DNA from: Paenibacillus doosanensis
GTDB taxonomy: Bacteria; Bacillota; Bacilli; Paenibacillales; NBRC-103111
Assembly (NCBI RefSeq): GCF_025060755.1
Contig: NZ_JANYUY010000022.1
Location: 1-64,000, forward strand
Reading direction: 5' to 3'
DNA: 64,000 nt
Positions 6,947-16,101 of the stretch are shown here, one piece after another; the stretch's first letter is position 1; every line of letters starts with the position of its first letter. Below the pieces are notes generated by a model that was given only the letters and a program-made list of their open reading frames with translations, was not told the origin of the DNA and made no database searches. The position numbers and the translations under genes were made by a program.

Positions 6947-7813
6947 TTATTTAAATTCCGCCATCAATTTCTCAAATTCTTCTTTGGTAATCTTGATGTT
7001 TTGTTTAGCCAACGCTTCTTCCTTGAAGCCTGCAACATGGCTCTCGTAGTTCGTTTTGCTATTATTTTGATAGATCAGGCCGGTCAGCAAACCGTTCGTT
7101 TCCATGATTTTGGTCATAGCCATAACGCGGTTGCTTGGATCGTAATCCGGAGTATCCTCCAGATCGACGATGTTTTCTTTAAACCAGTCGTATGTGTTCA
7201 CTTTATTAAAAGTTACGCAAGGGCTGAATACGTTGATGAAGGAGAAGCCTTTGTGCTTCATACCCGCTTCGATCAAGGCGGTCAGCTGTTTCAGGTTGCT
7301 GGAGAACGATTGCGCAACGAACGTAGCGCCTGCGGCAATAGCTACTTCCAGAGGAGACAGTGCCGTCTCGATAGAGCCGGACGGCGTACTTTTCGTTTTG
7401 AAGCCTTCCGCACTGCGCGGCGACGTTTGACCTTTCGTCAACCCGTAGATTTGGTTATCCATAACGATGTACGTAATGTCGATGTTACGGCGAATCGCAT
7501 GAACCGTATGACCCATACCGATAGCGAAGCCGTCGCCGTCGCCGCCAGCCGCGATAACGGTCAGCTCGCGGTTAGCCATTTTCAGGCCTTGCGCGATCGG
7601 CAGGGAACGGCCGTGAACGCCATGGAAGCCGTATGCATTAATATAACCGGAAATACGCCCGGAACAGCCGATACCGGAAACCACGCCCAATTGCTCCGGC
7701 TCCAAACCTACATTAGCAGCGGCTCTTTGAATAGCAGCCTGGATGGAGAAGTCTCCACACCCCGGACACCAGTTAGGTTTAATATTGTTGCGAAAATCTT
7801 TTAACGTTGCCAT
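6947..7813 (-). CDS. korB: 2-oxoacid:ferredoxin oxidoreductase, beta subunit
   Basis: This subunit binds thiamine diphosphate and, with the alpha subunit, oxidatively decarboxylates a 2-oxoacid to acyl-CoA with ferredoxin as acceptor. The 288-residue product has the N-terminal NWCPGCGD motif (Cys16, Cys19), a further conserved cysteine in GCSGR, and the ThDP/Mg motif GGDGDGFAIG followed by an Asn in MDNQIYGLTKGQ. The ATG at 7813 overlaps the korA stop by 13 bases and has AGGAG ten bases upstream; an in-frame GTG or ATG further out lies inside korA. Substrate (2-oxoglutarate or pyruvate) cannot be fixed from sequence alone. Confidence 0.93.
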   Translation of the reverse strand: MATLKDFRNNIKPNWCPGCGDFSIQAAIQRAAANVGLEPEQLGVVSGIGCSGRISGYINAYGFHGVHGRSLPIAQGLKMANRELTVIAAGGDGDGFAIGMGHTVHAIRRNIDITYIVMDNQIYGLTKGQTSPRSAEGFKTKSTPSGSIETALSPLEVAIAAGATFVAQSFSSNLKQLTALIEAGMKHKGFSFINVFSPCVTFNKVNTYDWFKENIVDLEDTPDYDPSNRVMAMTKIMETNGLLTGLIYQNNSKTNYESHVAGFKEEALAKQNIKITKEEFEKLMAEFK

Positions 7814-9552
7814 ACTGGACTCAACTCCTGACAAAATGTAGTGATTTCTGCCGGCAAGAACGGATTACCGTTATATTTCAGCAAGTTTTTGATTTTATCT
7901 GCATAACCAACGTTCAATTTGATCAAGGATGCCAATTGAGCCGTTGCGTTGTTTTCGATGACAACTACCGTTTTTGCTTTTTCCAGATACGGCTGCAATT
8001 CTTCAACCGGGAACGGATTCAGCAAACGCACGGTAATATGGTTTGTTTTGATGCCTTGTTTGTCCAGACGGCTTCTCGCTTCGTCGATCGTACCGCCTGT
8101 CGAGCCCATGCCGATAATCAGCAGGTCCGGTTCAGCATGAGGAGCGTCGACCAGAATCGGGTTCGTCACTTTCACATTCTTCAATTTGCCGAGACGTTTA
8201 TCCATCATTTGCTTACGGTTAATCGCGCTTTCCGACGGACGGCCTTCTTGATCGTGCTCTACGCCGGTAACATGGTGAATACCATATTTTTGACCCGGAA
8301 CCGAGCGCGGGGATACTCCGTCTTCCGACAATTCATAACGTTTGAACATTTTATTGGCTTCCAGTTCAGGCAAGTCGCCTTGCACCAAACGCCCGCGGTC
8401 GATCACGATTTTGTTGTAATCGAGCAATTCGCTGGATTGTTTACCGAGAGAAAGCTGCAAGTCGGTCAGCAAAATGACAGGAACCTGGTATTTCTCCGCC
8501 AGGTTGAACGCTTCGACCGTATCATAGAAGCACTCTTCAATCGTGGACGGGGACAATACGATTTTCGGAATCTCGCCGTGCGTTCCGTAAATCATCGCGA
8601 GCACGTCGGATTGTTCTTGCTTCGTCGGAAGACCCGTACTTGGACCGCCGCGCTGCGTATCGACGATAACGACAGGCGTTTCCGTCATGCCGGCAAGGCC
8701 GATAGCTTCCATCATCAGGGAAAGACCAGGACCTGCGGATGCCGTCATCGTGCGCACGCCGCCGTAGTTGCCGCCGATCGCCATCGTTACCGCAGCAATC
8801 TCGTCTTCGGTTTGGATAACGGTACCGCCGAATTTAGGCAGCGCTTTGGTCAAGTATTCCATGATCTCGGAAGCAGGCGTAATCGGATATGCAGGCATGA
8901 AACGACAGCCCGCTGCAACGGCGCCCAACCCGATAGCATCGTTACCGATGATAAACAGCTTTTGCTTACCGTCTGCCGGCTCAAGCTGGAATTCAGGCAA
9001 TGGACCGCCGTTCATTTCCAAAATAAACTCGGCCGCTTTGCGAACCGCTTCGATATTTTTTTCTACGACAGCCGGACCTTTGCGTCCGAACTCTTCTTCA
9101 ACCGCTTTATTAAATACTTCCAAAGGCAAACCGAGCAAAGCCCAAGACGCGCCGGAAGCAGCCATGTTCTTAAATAGGGAAGTTCCCAACTCTTCAGCGA
9201 TTGCTGTAATAGGCACAGGGAACAAACGAGCTTTAATGCCTTCAGGTACAACAGGATTAAATTTGGCGTCTGCTACAACTACGCCGTTCTCACGAAGCTC
9301 GTGCGCGTTCAAATCGATTGTTTCTTGGTCAAATGCAACAAGGATATCCAAGTCATCGGAAATCGCACGAATCGGTTTCGTACTGATTCTGATCTTGTTG
9401 TTGGTGTGTCCCCCCTTAATACGAGAGGAGAAATGACGGTATCCGTACAAATAATATCCAAGACGATTCAATGCCGTCGAGAAGATTTTGTCGGTACTCT
9501 CAACACCTTCCCCTTGTTGTCCTCCGATCTTCCAAGATAATTGGCTAATCAC
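7801..9552 (-). CDS. korA: 2-oxoacid:ferredoxin oxidoreductase, fused gamma-alpha subunit
   Basis: The 583-residue protein joins a gamma domain (residues about 1-180, starting SWKIGGQQGEGVES) to the pyrimidine-binding alpha domain (from about 200, GNDAIGLGAVAAGCRFMPAYPITPASEI). This is the KorA arrangement seen in many Firmicutes and Actinobacteria. It does not carry ferredoxin-like cysteine clusters, which fits the two-subunit type. GTG is the start, with AAAAGGAGTGG just upstream. It is co-transcribed with korB. The 231-base gap upstream holds a TTGACA at 9647-9652 but no convincing -10 partner. Confidence 0.93.
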   Translation of the reverse strand: MISQLSWKIGGQQGEGVESTDKIFSTALNRLGYYLYGYRHFSSRIKGGHTNNKIRISTKPIRAISDDLDILVAFDQETIDLNAHELRENGVVVADAKFNPVVPEGIKARLFPVPITAIAEELGTSLFKNMAASGASWALLGLPLEVFNKAVEEEFGRKGPAVVEKNIEAVRKAAEFILEMNGGPLPEFQLEPADGKQKLFIIGNDAIGLGAVAAGCRFMPAYPITPASEIMEYLTKALPKFGGTVIQTEDEIAAVTMAIGGNYGGVRTMTASAGPGLSLMMEAIGLAGMTETPVVIVDTQRGGPSTGLPTKQEQSDVLAMIYGTHGEIPKIVLSPSTIEECFYDTVEAFNLAEKYQVPVILLTDLQLSLGKQSSELLDYNKIVIDRGRLVQGDLPELEANKMFKRYELSEDGVSPRSVPGQKYGIHHVTGVEHDQEGRPSESAINRKQMMDKRLGKLKNVKVTNPILVDAPHAEPDLLIIGMGSTGGTIDEARSRLDKQGIKTNHITVRLLNPFPVEELQPYLEKAKTVVVIENNATAQLASLIKLNVGYADKIKNLLKYNGNPFLPAEITTFCQELSPVWQR

Positions 9553-9783
9553 CGTTGTCCACTCCTTTTATTTGTCACTGACACTGCAATAGATCAACTT
9601 GATGCTTAAAAGAAATTTCACAAATGGATAAAAAATTTCTTTCAGTTGTCAACCAAATTTTATGACTTTGCATGCTAAAAAGCAAGTAGTTTCATCCAAA
9701 ACGAAAGATAGTATTTTTAGATGATATCCATATCGTAAATAGATCAATCTTATCGGCATATATCTCCATTGAAGATGTAAAAT

Positions 9784-10725
9784 TCACCCATGCGGAAGAT
9801 TGACATGCAAAAAATCGTACCAGTTTCGAAAAAAGAACCCTTCGATCCATTCATCCTTGTAATATTTACTAAGATGCTGCGCCAAATGAGCGAATTCGCC
9901 TGTGTTCTCAAGCCCCGGAATCCATTGGCTGATGCCGTCAAAATCGGACCCGAGCACCAGTTGTTGTTCCCCTCCCAAGGCGCAAATATGCTCGATATGG
10001 CGGACCAAATCATCGATGGCGGCGCCCTTTTCCCTGACAAACCAAGGCACGAACGTGATTCCGATCACTCCCTTTTGCCGGAGCAGCGTCCGGATCTGAT
10101 CGTCATCCAGATTGCGCGAGTGGGGACAAACCGCCTTGGCGTTGGAATGCGTGGCTACAAAAGGTTTTTGCGACAGGTCGGCCATATCCCAGAACGATTT
10201 CACCGACAGATGGGATACATCTAGTATTATACCCAAATCGTTGCATTCTTTAATAAACCGTTTGCCCTCCCGCGTAAAGCCTCCTTGGCGCGGCTCCAGA
10301 ACGCCGTCTGCAGCCCAGTTGGCGTAATTCCAAGTAACCCCAATCAAGCGCACTCCGAGATGAAACAAGATTTGCGTGTACAAGGAATGGTTCCGAATCG
10401 CATCCGCTCCTTCCAAGGTAAGAATAGCGCCACAAGCGCTTCCATTCATTACGTTGTTAAGGTCGGTTCGGTTTCGGATCAGGGCGATTCTACCGTTTGC
10501 AATAATTTTCTGATAAAAAATATTTATATACTCCAAATAATGGTCAAAATTTGGTTGTTTCATACTCTCAGCCAAATAAATCGCGAAAAACTGGATCTTC
10601 ACTCCCGATCGTTTCATTTTGGCAAAGCTTACATCCAGTTCTGCGTTCAGCGGATCATAGAAATCGATGCTTGAATTTTCAAACATTTTTAGCAGCACAT
10701 CGCAATGACCGTCGATTATTTTCAT
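9784..10725 (-). CDS. Membrane-dipeptidase-family (M19) dipeptidase
   Basis: M19 peptidases are zinc enzymes that cut dipeptides, including D-amino-acid ones in some bacteria. The 313-residue protein has the metal ligands in DGHCD (His7, Asp9), the bridging glutamate in LTLEGAD, and histidines in DVSHLS and ATHSNA, plus the late GSDFDG motif. There is no signal peptide, so it is probably cytoplasmic. GGGAGG lies before the ATG. A terminator-like hairpin sits directly upstream of that site, in the leader. The gene stands between spoVS and korA, where Bacillus has tdh and kbl. Confidence 0.92.
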   Translation of the reverse strand: MKIIDGHCDVLLKMFENSSIDFYDPLNAELDVSFAKMKRSGVKIQFFAIYLAESMKQPNFDHYLEYINIFYQKIIANGRIALIRNRTDLNNVMNGSACGAILTLEGADAIRNHSLYTQILFHLGVRLIGVTWNYANWAADGVLEPRQGGFTREGKRFIKECNDLGIILDVSHLSVKSFWDMADLSQKPFVATHSNAKAVCPHSRNLDDDQIRTLLRQKGVIGITFVPWFVREKGAAIDDLVRHIEHICALGGEQQLVLGSDFDGISQWIPGLENTGEFAHLAQHLSKYYKDEWIEGFFFRNWYDFLHVNLPHG

Positions 10726-10745
10726 TCGGACAACCCTCCCGGAAT

Positions 10746-10799
10746 AGAAAAAACCTCTACCCGCGGCCCGTTAAAGGATCAAGATCGCGTTTAGAGGTT
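10746..10799 (-). promoter_or_regulatory. Terminator-like hairpin in the leader of the dipeptidase gene
   Basis: Read leftwards, AACCTCTA (10799-10792) pairs with TAGAGGTT (10759-10752), with an inner CGCG/CGCG pairing, and a T-tract follows. The GGGAGG ribosome-binding site starts about ten bases later. As it is separate from the spoVS terminator at 10888-10915, it could act as an attenuator. No known riboswitch or T-box consensus is visible. Confidence 0.5.
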
Positions 10800-10887
10800 G
10801 ATGGTATGGTGGATGGAACTTTCATGCGGCGAGCCGATCTCCGAAAAAAAAGAGTCTGCTCGCTTGCTGCTTTCATTCCTTTGTGGT

Positions 10888-10915
10888 AAAAAAACCTGTC
10901 TACAAAGTAAACAGG
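10888..10915 (-). terminator. Intrinsic terminator of spoVS
   Basis: Read leftwards, CCTGTTTAC pairs with GTAGACAGG around a three-base loop and runs into seven T residues. Confidence 0.9.
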
Positions 10916-10952
10916 CGTTAAGGCTGCATAATCAAATAAAAGTTTCAGCAAT

Positions 10953-11213
10953 TTATCTCGGTTCTACGATAAGCTTGATGGCCGTCCGGTCTTCCCCGTC
11001 TATAACAATATCGGTGAATGCTGGTACGCAAATCAAATCAACCCCGCTGGGAGCCACAAATCCTCGTGCAATCGCTACAGCCTTAATCGCTTGGTTGAGA
11101 GCCCCAGCCCCGATTGCCTGCAGCTCAGCTGCACCGCGTTCACGCAATACTCCTGCTAACGCGCCGGCTACGGAGTTAGGATTGGACTTTGCTGAAACTT
11201 TTAATACTTCCAT
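10953..11213 (-). CDS. spoVS: Stage V sporulation protein S
   Basis: SpoVS is a small Alba-like protein needed for coat formation and cell-separation decisions during sporulation. The 86-residue product (MEVLKVSAKSNPNSVAGALAG...) has exactly the length and near-invariant sequence of the family. GAGGAGG lies eight bases before the ATG. A SigH-type promoter and its own terminator flank it, so it is probably monocistronic. Confidence 0.98.
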   Translation of the reverse strand: MEVLKVSAKSNPNSVAGALAGVLRERGAAELQAIGAGALNQAIKAVAIARGFVAPSGVDLICVPAFTDIVIDGEDRTAIKLIVEPR

Positions 11214-11260
11214 GAAAAGTACCTCCTCGGGAATGATGGATTGCTTCCAGTACTAATCAT

Positions 11261-11288
11261 ATTCTAGGAAATTGCCGTTAATTCCTTC
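11261..11288 (-). promoter_or_regulatory. Candidate SigH promoter of spoVS
   Basis: Read leftwards, GAAGGAATT (11288-11280) matches the SigH -35 RNAGGAWWW fully, and after 12 bases CTAGAAT (11267-11261) matches -10 RNNGAAT in all but one base. SigH control of spoVS is established in Bacillus subtilis. Confidence 0.75.
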
Positions 11289-11353
11289 TTCCCGAAGATA
11301 GTAAATACTAAAAATTGCGAATTGCGCGTCAATTTATGCGCGACTGCCTATTT

Positions 11354-12148
11354 TTATTCGAATATGAATTGATCTTCGTCCATTCGGATCAGCCGGATTT
11401 TCGTACCGAGCCCCGTCGCCGGGTCCAAATCGATACAAACGGCATGAAAATGCCATTTGCCCTCATCTACGACGAATCTTACGGGCAGCTGGGTTTTAAA
11501 TTTTTGCAGAACGGCCTGCCGGTCCATCCCCAAAATTCCGTCGCGCGGGCCGACCATCCCGACATCGGTTACATAGGCCGTTCCTGACGGCAAAATTCGC
11601 TCGTCATGGGTTTGAACATGCGTATGCGTACCGACTACTGCCGACACCCTTCCGTCCAAATGCCAACCCATTGCGAGCTTCTCAGAGGTAGCCTCCGCAT
11701 GGAAGTCGACCAGTATATATTTATGCTTCTTTTTGAGCGATTCCAGGATGGCGTCCGCTTTCTCGAACGGGCAATCCAGCGGCGGCAAAAAAGTGCGCCC
11801 CTGAAGATTGACGATCACGAGCTCCTGGTCTTTAACTTTGATCGTCGTATGTCCGCGGCCGGGAGTTCCTTTGGGGAAGTTGGCCGGTCTCACGATCCGT
11901 TCCTCATCATCTATAAAATCAAAAATATCTTTCTGATCCCATGTATGGTTGCCCATCGTAATCCCGTGCACGCCAAGCTCGAAAAATTCCTTCGCAATTG
12001 CGGAAGTGATTCCTCTCCCTCCGGCCGCGTTTTCGCCGTTGGCGATAACCACCGTCGGATTATACTTGGCTTTGAGGCCCGGCAAACAGGCTTTGACGGC
12101 TTTGCGTCCGACCGAGCCTACGATATCGCCGATAAATAAAATTCTCAT
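11354..12148 (-). CDS. ymdB: YmdB-type metallophosphoesterase (2',3'-cyclic nucleotide phosphodiesterase)
   Basis: YmdB of Bacillus hydrolyses 2',3'-cyclic nucleotides and affects biofilm and motility gene choice. The 264-residue product has the calcineurin-like metal motifs in order: GDIVGS (Asp8), GENAAGG (Asn39 region), GNHTWD, DFHAEATSEK and GTHTHVQT. Length is that of Bacillus YmdB. GGGAG precedes the ATG. It follows rny, as in Bacillus, but a terminator lies between them, so at least part of its transcription must be read-through or separately initiated. Confidence 0.96.
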   Translation of the reverse strand: MRILFIGDIVGSVGRKAVKACLPGLKAKYNPTVVIANGENAAGGRGITSAIAKEFFELGVHGITMGNHTWDQKDIFDFIDDEERIVRPANFPKGTPGRGHTTIKVKDQELVIVNLQGRTFLPPLDCPFEKADAILESLKKKHKYILVDFHAEATSEKLAMGWHLDGRVSAVVGTHTHVQTHDERILPSGTAYVTDVGMVGPRDGILGMDRQAVLQKFKTQLPVRFVVDEGKWHFHAVCIDLDPATGLGTKIRLIRMDEDQFIFE

Positions 12149-12185
12149 GGTACGACTCCCTTCGCTGTTGGAACATCCCTTTTGA

Positions 12186-12218
12186 GGGAAAAGAAAAGTG
12201 GCTTATTCAGCCACTTTT
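12186..12218 (-). terminator. Intrinsic terminator after rny
   Basis: Read leftwards, AAAAGTGGC pairs with GCCACTTTT around TGAATAA-type loop bases and is followed by a T-rich tail. Confidence 0.85.
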
Positions 12219-12239
12219 CATCTTAGTGTATGCAGTTGC

Positions 12240-13781
12240 TTATTTTGCATATTCGACCGCGCGGGTCTCGCGAATCACAGTGACTTTGATGTGACCCGGA
12301 TAATCGAGCTCGCTCTCGATTTTCTTGGTAATGTCGCGAGCGAGACGGAACGCTTCCGTATCGTCGACTTTCTCCGGCTGCACCATCACGCGTACTTCGC
12401 GGCCTGCTTGGATCGCGTACGACTTCTCGACGCCTTCGAAGGACTCGGAAATTTCTTCCAGTTTCTCCAGGCGCTTGATGTAAGTCTCCAGCGTTTCGCG
12501 CCGCGCTCCCGGACGGGCCGCGGACAGCGCATCCGCTGCGCCTACCAGCATAGCGATGACCGATGTGGCTTCGCAGTCGCCGTGGTGGGATGCAATACTG
12601 TTAATGACAACCGGATGCTCTTTGTATTTCTTGGCAATTTCAACACCGATTTCAACGTGTGAACCCTCGACTTCGTGGTCCAAAGCTTTACCGATGTCAT
12701 GCAGGAGACCGGCACGTTTCGCCAATGTCACGTCTTCCCCGAGCTCTCCAGCCATTAATCCGGTTAAATAGGCCACTTCCATCGAATGCTTCAATACGTT
12801 TTGTCCATAACTGGTTCTGAACTTCAAGCGGCCTAAAATTTTGATCAAATCCGGATGCAATCCGTGAACGCCGGTTTCGAATGTAGCTTGTTCCCCGTAT
12901 TCACGAATCCGCTCATCCACTTCCTTGCGCGACTTCTCGACCATTTCCTCTATGCGGGCAGGGTGTATACGTCCGTCGGCAACCAATTTTTCAAGCGAAG
13001 TGCGGGCAATCTCCCTGCGAATAGGATCAAACCCGGAAAGAATTACCGCTTCAGGCGTATCGTCGATGATCAGATCGATGCCCGTCAGCGTTTCCAATGC
13101 ACGGATGTTTCTTCCTTCGCGGCCGATAATGCGGCCTTTCATTTCTTCGTTAGGCAGCGATACGACAGAAACCGTCGTTTCCGCAACGTGATCGGCGGCG
13201 CAACGCTGGATCGCCAGCGTAATAATCTCGCGCGCCTTCTTGTCGCCCTCTTCTTTGGCCTGTTGTTCGATTTCCTTGATGAGCTGAGCCGTTTCATGGC
13301 GAACTTCCTGCTCTACGTTCGTGAGGATAATTTGCTTCGCGTCCTCCATCGTAAGGGCGGAAATCCGTTCGAGCTCGGCAACTTGATTTTTGTAAATCTC
13401 GTCGATTTGCGCTTGCGTTTCTTCGATTCTTTTCTCTTTGTTGGCGACCTGCTCTTCTTTTTTCTCTAGGGCTTCTAATTTTTTATCCAGCGATTCCTCT
13501 TTTTGCAACAATCGTCTCTCTTGTCGTTGTGTTTCATTTCGACGATCACGAATGTCTTTTTCAGCTTCGGTTCTGAGCTTGTGAATTTCATCCTTGGCTT
13601 CCAGAACCGTTTCTTTCTTCAATGCCTCCGCTTCTTTCTTAGCATTTTCTTTAATCTGCTCAGCGGCTTGCTCGGCACTCGAAATTTTCGCTTCTGCAAG
13701 GGACTTGCGGATAAAATAACCAATCCAAAAGCATAGCGCACCAACAACGAGAATGAGTAAGATCCAGATGGCCGGATGCAT
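12240..13781 (-). CDS. rny: Ribonuclease Y
   Basis: RNase Y is the membrane-bound endoribonuclease that starts mRNA decay in Bacillus and works with the RicAFT complex. The 513-residue protein has one N-terminal transmembrane helix ([20 protein letters not shown]), a long coiled coil (about 30-190), a KH domain with [12 protein letters not shown], and an HD domain with [12 protein letters not shown] and the following SHHGD. ATG at 13781 is preferred because it sits a normal distance behind AGGAGGTGA; the frame reaches upstream to a GTG at 13793 that touches the ribosome-binding site. Confidence 0.97.
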   Translation of the reverse strand: MHPAIWILLILVVGALCFWIGYFIRKSLAEAKISSAEQAAEQIKENAKKEAEALKKETVLEAKDEIHKLRTEAEKDIRDRRNETQRQERRLLQKEESLDKKLEALEKKEEQVANKEKRIEETQAQIDEIYKNQVAELERISALTMEDAKQIILTNVEQEVRHETAQLIKEIEQQAKEEGDKKAREIITLAIQRCAADHVAETTVSVVSLPNEEMKGRIIGREGRNIRALETLTGIDLIIDDTPEAVILSGFDPIRREIARTSLEKLVADGRIHPARIEEMVEKSRKEVDERIREYGEQATFETGVHGLHPDLIKILGRLKFRTSYGQNVLKHSMEVAYLTGLMAGELGEDVTLAKRAGLLHDIGKALDHEVEGSHVEIGVEIAKKYKEHPVVINSIASHHGDCEATSVIAMLVGAADALSAARPGARRETLETYIKRLEKLEEISESFEGVEKSYAIQAGREVRVMVQPEKVDDTEAFRLARDITKKIESELDYPGHIKVTVIRETRAVEYAK

Positions 13782-13946
13782 GATCCAGTTCACCTCCTCG
13801 TTGTTTCTCCAAGGGGTAAGCTTGGGACAGTATGGTTTTTAATCCGCATAACAAGCTTAAGATAAAGTAAAAATTGGCGATTTTACTTTGTGAATTTCCC
13901 GCTCAAGCATTGCAGGAAGATTCTGTGTATAAAAATATACATGATT

Positions 13947-13976
13947 ATTTTATCTTTTGTCGAAGAAGCTTGTCAA
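13947..13976 (-). promoter_or_regulatory. SigA promoter of rny
   Basis: Minus-strand -35 TTGACA (13971-13976) and -10 TAAAAT (13947-13952) are 18 bases apart. The leader to the rny start is about 160 bases long. A TATATT a little downstream (near 13933) could be a second -10. Confidence 0.7.
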
Positions 13977-14069
13977 GGTGTCCCCCGCAGAAATGATTGC
14001 TCCGGAACACGCCGAATCCCGGCAAGCCGCCGTGCGGCGCAGGTTTGACGGAATCGCATTTCCATTGTT

Positions 14070-14786
14070 TTATTCAAATTCATAGTCGGCTTCCTCCAGA
14101 TCAAGCTCTCCGTAAGCTTGACCCAGCTCTCTTATGACGCGAGTGGCAATCCTCGATGAATATCCCCGGCGCATGAGGAAGCCGGCGGCCTTCCTTCTGC
14201 CCTTCAAAGGGTCCTCTGCGAAGTCCGAACGGTATTTTTTGAACGCCAGCTCGAAAGCGTACCGGTATTCCGTCTCCTCGTCTACTTGCTCCAGCGCCTG
14301 GGCGATATGCTCGGGTTGAAGCCCCTTATGCTGAAGTTCCTGCCTAACCCAGTTGCGGCCTTTTTTCTGCGAGCGAATGCGCTGCATGGCCAGCTGCTCG
14401 GCAAACTGACTGTCATCGACATACTGTTCCCGCCTTAGCCTCTCCAGCGTCTCGGCAGCCACCTGCGGATCGTATCCCTTTTCTTTGAGCCGCGCCTTCA
14501 GCTCGTATTCGGAGCGCAGACGGAAGGAGAGGAGCCGGATGGCGTCCACATAAGCCTGCTGCCGCTCCTGGGCCTGCGCAATCGCTCTGAAATGCTCTAC
14601 GCCGATCTCCGCACCTTTGACCAGCCTGTGCTTGATCAGCACATCCTCGTGCACGGAGAAAGCGTATTGATCATCGATATACAGGTTATAGCGGTCTTTG
14701 ACCCGCTTCTGTCGCTCGATCTTCGTTATCGTGCCGCATTGAACTGCGTCCTGCTGTTCGGTTTCCTTATCGTTATCCGTTTCCAA
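14070..14786 (-). CDS. recX: Regulatory protein RecX
   Basis: RecX binds RecA filaments and modulates recombination and the SOS response. The product, about 238 residues, has a basic N-terminal part (TITKIERQKRVKDRYNLYID) and three tandem three-helix RecX repeats (for example YELKARLKEKGYDPQVAAETLERLRREQYVDD). The start is uncertain. TTG at 14786 lies about ten bases behind GAGGTG; earlier TTG codons at 14795 and 14804 are too close to that site. It follows recA with an intrinsic terminator between them, so expression probably needs read-through. Confidence 0.9.
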   Translation of the reverse strand: METDNDKETEQQDAVQCGTITKIERQKRVKDRYNLYIDDQYAFSVHEDVLIKHRLVKGAEIGVEHFRAIAQAQERQQAYVDAIRLLSFRLRSEYELKARLKEKGYDPQVAAETLERLRREQYVDDSQFAEQLAMQRIRSQKKGRNWVRQELQHKGLQPEHIAQALEQVDEETEYRYAFELAFKKYRSDFAEDPLKGRRKAAGFLMRRGYSSRIATRVIRELGQAYGELDLEEADYEFE

Positions 14787-14810
14787 TAGTCTCAAACACC
14801 TCAAATTGAA

Positions 14811-14845
14811 AGAAAAGGCACCTTATACCAAAGTACAGGCGCCTT
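14811..14845 (-). terminator. Intrinsic terminator between recA and recX
   Basis: Read leftwards, AAGGCGCC pairs with GGTGCCTT across a 15-base loop and is followed by TTCTTTC. The U-tract is imperfect, which would allow some read-through into recX. Confidence 0.75.
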
Positions 14846-14867
14846 CTGTTCCTATATTATTCAAATG

Positions 14868-15920
14868 TTATTCAAACGCTAGCAAATCCGCTTCTTCTTC
14901 CTCATCCTTCTCGGCGAGATCGGAGCCGTTAGCGACGATCAAGTTGCTGTTATCGCGGATTTTCTTTTCGATCACATCGGCGATATGAGGATTTTCCTTC
15001 AAAAATTGCTTCGCATTTTCGCGCCCTTGACCCAAACGGTCGTTGTTGTACGAATACCAGGCTCCGCTCTTCTGGACAATGTCCATCTCGGTGCCGATAT
15101 CGATGATGCTTCCTTCACGGGAAATGCCTTCGCCGTACATCAGATCGATGTCGGCCTGCTTGAACGGAGGCGCCATCTTGTTCTTAACGACCTTCACCCG
15201 CGTGCGGTTACCTACCATGTCGTTACCTTGCTTGATCGTTTCCACACGGCGTACGTCCAAACGGACGGATGAATAAAATTTCAAAGCGCGGCCGCCCGGC
15301 GTTGTCTCCGGGTTACCAAACATGACGCCGACTTTCTCGCGAAGCTGGTTGATGAAGATCGCGATCGTCTTGGATTTGTTGATAGCGCCGGAAAGCTTGC
15401 GCAGCGCCTGCGACATCAGACGAGCCTGCAAACCGACATGGGAATCGCCCATCTCGCCCTCGATCTCGGCCTTAGGCACCAGAGCCGCTACGGAGTCGAT
15501 GACGACGATATCAACGGCGCCGCTGCGCACCAATGCTTCGGCAATCTCAAGCGCCTGCTCCCCGGTGTCCGGCTGGGACAGCAGCAGCTCGTCGATATTG
15601 ACGCCCAGCTTGCTGGCGTACGATGGATCGAGCGCATGCTCCGCATCGATGAAAGCGGCTTGTCCGCCCGCTTTTTGCACTTCTGCGATAGCATGCAGGG
15701 CAACCGTCGTTTTACCGGAAGATTCCGGACCGTATACTTCTATAATTCTACCGCGAGGGAAACCGCCGATGCCCAGCGCAATATCAAGAGCGAGGGAACC
15801 GCTCGGAATCGTTTCAACCTGCATGTGGGTGGATTCACCCAGTTTCATAATAGAGCCTTTGCCAAATTGCTTCTCAATTTGACGAAGGGCATTTTCCAGT
15901 GCTGCGCGCCGATCTGTCAA
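14868..15920 (-). CDS. recA: Recombinase RecA
   Basis: RecA forms filaments on single-stranded DNA, catalyses strand exchange and triggers LexA self-cleavage. The 350-residue product has Walker A GPESSGKT (about 64-71), the FIDAEHALD and VVIDSVAAL strands, loop residues in [20 protein letters not shown], and an acidic C-terminus. The TTG at 15920 (giving MTDRRAALE, colinear with Bacillus RecA) has AAGGA eight bases upstream; a GTG nine bases further out is too close to that site. Upstream lie a SigA promoter and a LexA box. Confidence 0.98.
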   Translation of the reverse strand: MTDRRAALENALRQIEKQFGKGSIMKLGESTHMQVETIPSGSLALDIALGIGGFPRGRIIEVYGPESSGKTTVALHAIAEVQKAGGQAAFIDAEHALDPSYASKLGVNIDELLLSQPDTGEQALEIAEALVRSGAVDIVVIDSVAALVPKAEIEGEMGDSHVGLQARLMSQALRKLSGAINKSKTIAIFINQLREKVGVMFGNPETTPGGRALKFYSSVRLDVRRVETIKQGNDMVGNRTRVKVVKNKMAPPFKQADIDLMYGEGISREGSIIDIGTEMDIVQKSGAWYSYNNDRLGQGRENAKQFLKENPHIADVIEKKIRDNSNLIVANGSDLAEKDEEEEADLLAFE

Positions 15921-15955
15921 AACGGTCACTTCCTTTTCTCGTATTGGATACTTCT

Positions 15956-15984
15956 ATGATAACTTGTTTTGTCTCTATTGCCAA
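15956..15984 (-). promoter_or_regulatory. SigA promoter of recA
   Basis: Minus-strand -35 TTGGCA (15979-15984) and -10 TATCAT (15956-15961) are 17 bases apart, about 30 bases before the recA start. The LexA box ends ten bases upstream of the -35. Confidence 0.75.
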
Positions 15985-15994
15985 GCATTTTTTA

Positions 15995-16008
15995 CGAACA
16001 TACATTCG
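15995..16008 (-). promoter_or_regulatory. LexA (DinR) SOS box upstream of recA
   Basis: The sequence CGAACATACATTCG is palindromic in its outer bases and differs at only two positions from the Bacillus SOS consensus CGAACRNRYGTTYC. It lies just upstream of the recA promoter, as expected for SOS control of recA. Confidence 0.75.
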
Positions 16009-16016
16009 ATTGTCAG

Positions 16017-16055
16017 TCAAAATAAAAACCGCAACAAGTTGCCATTGTCACGGTT
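16017..16055 (-). terminator. Intrinsic terminator after cinA
   Basis: Read leftwards, AACCGTGACAA pairs over 11 positions (including G-U pairs) with TTGTTGCGGTT and is followed by TTTATTTT. It insulates recA from the cinA-side transcripts. Confidence 0.85.
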
Positions 16056-16101
16056 CTTCCGTAAAACTATTATATTACAATGCCGGGGCACTAATCAAGC
16101 G

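Noticed and set aside
10746-10887. T-box riboswitch before the dipeptidase gene
   Set aside because: A terminator-like hairpin is present but the T-box core (GGTGG-type with ACCGCG) and a specifier stem are absent, and the leader is too short.
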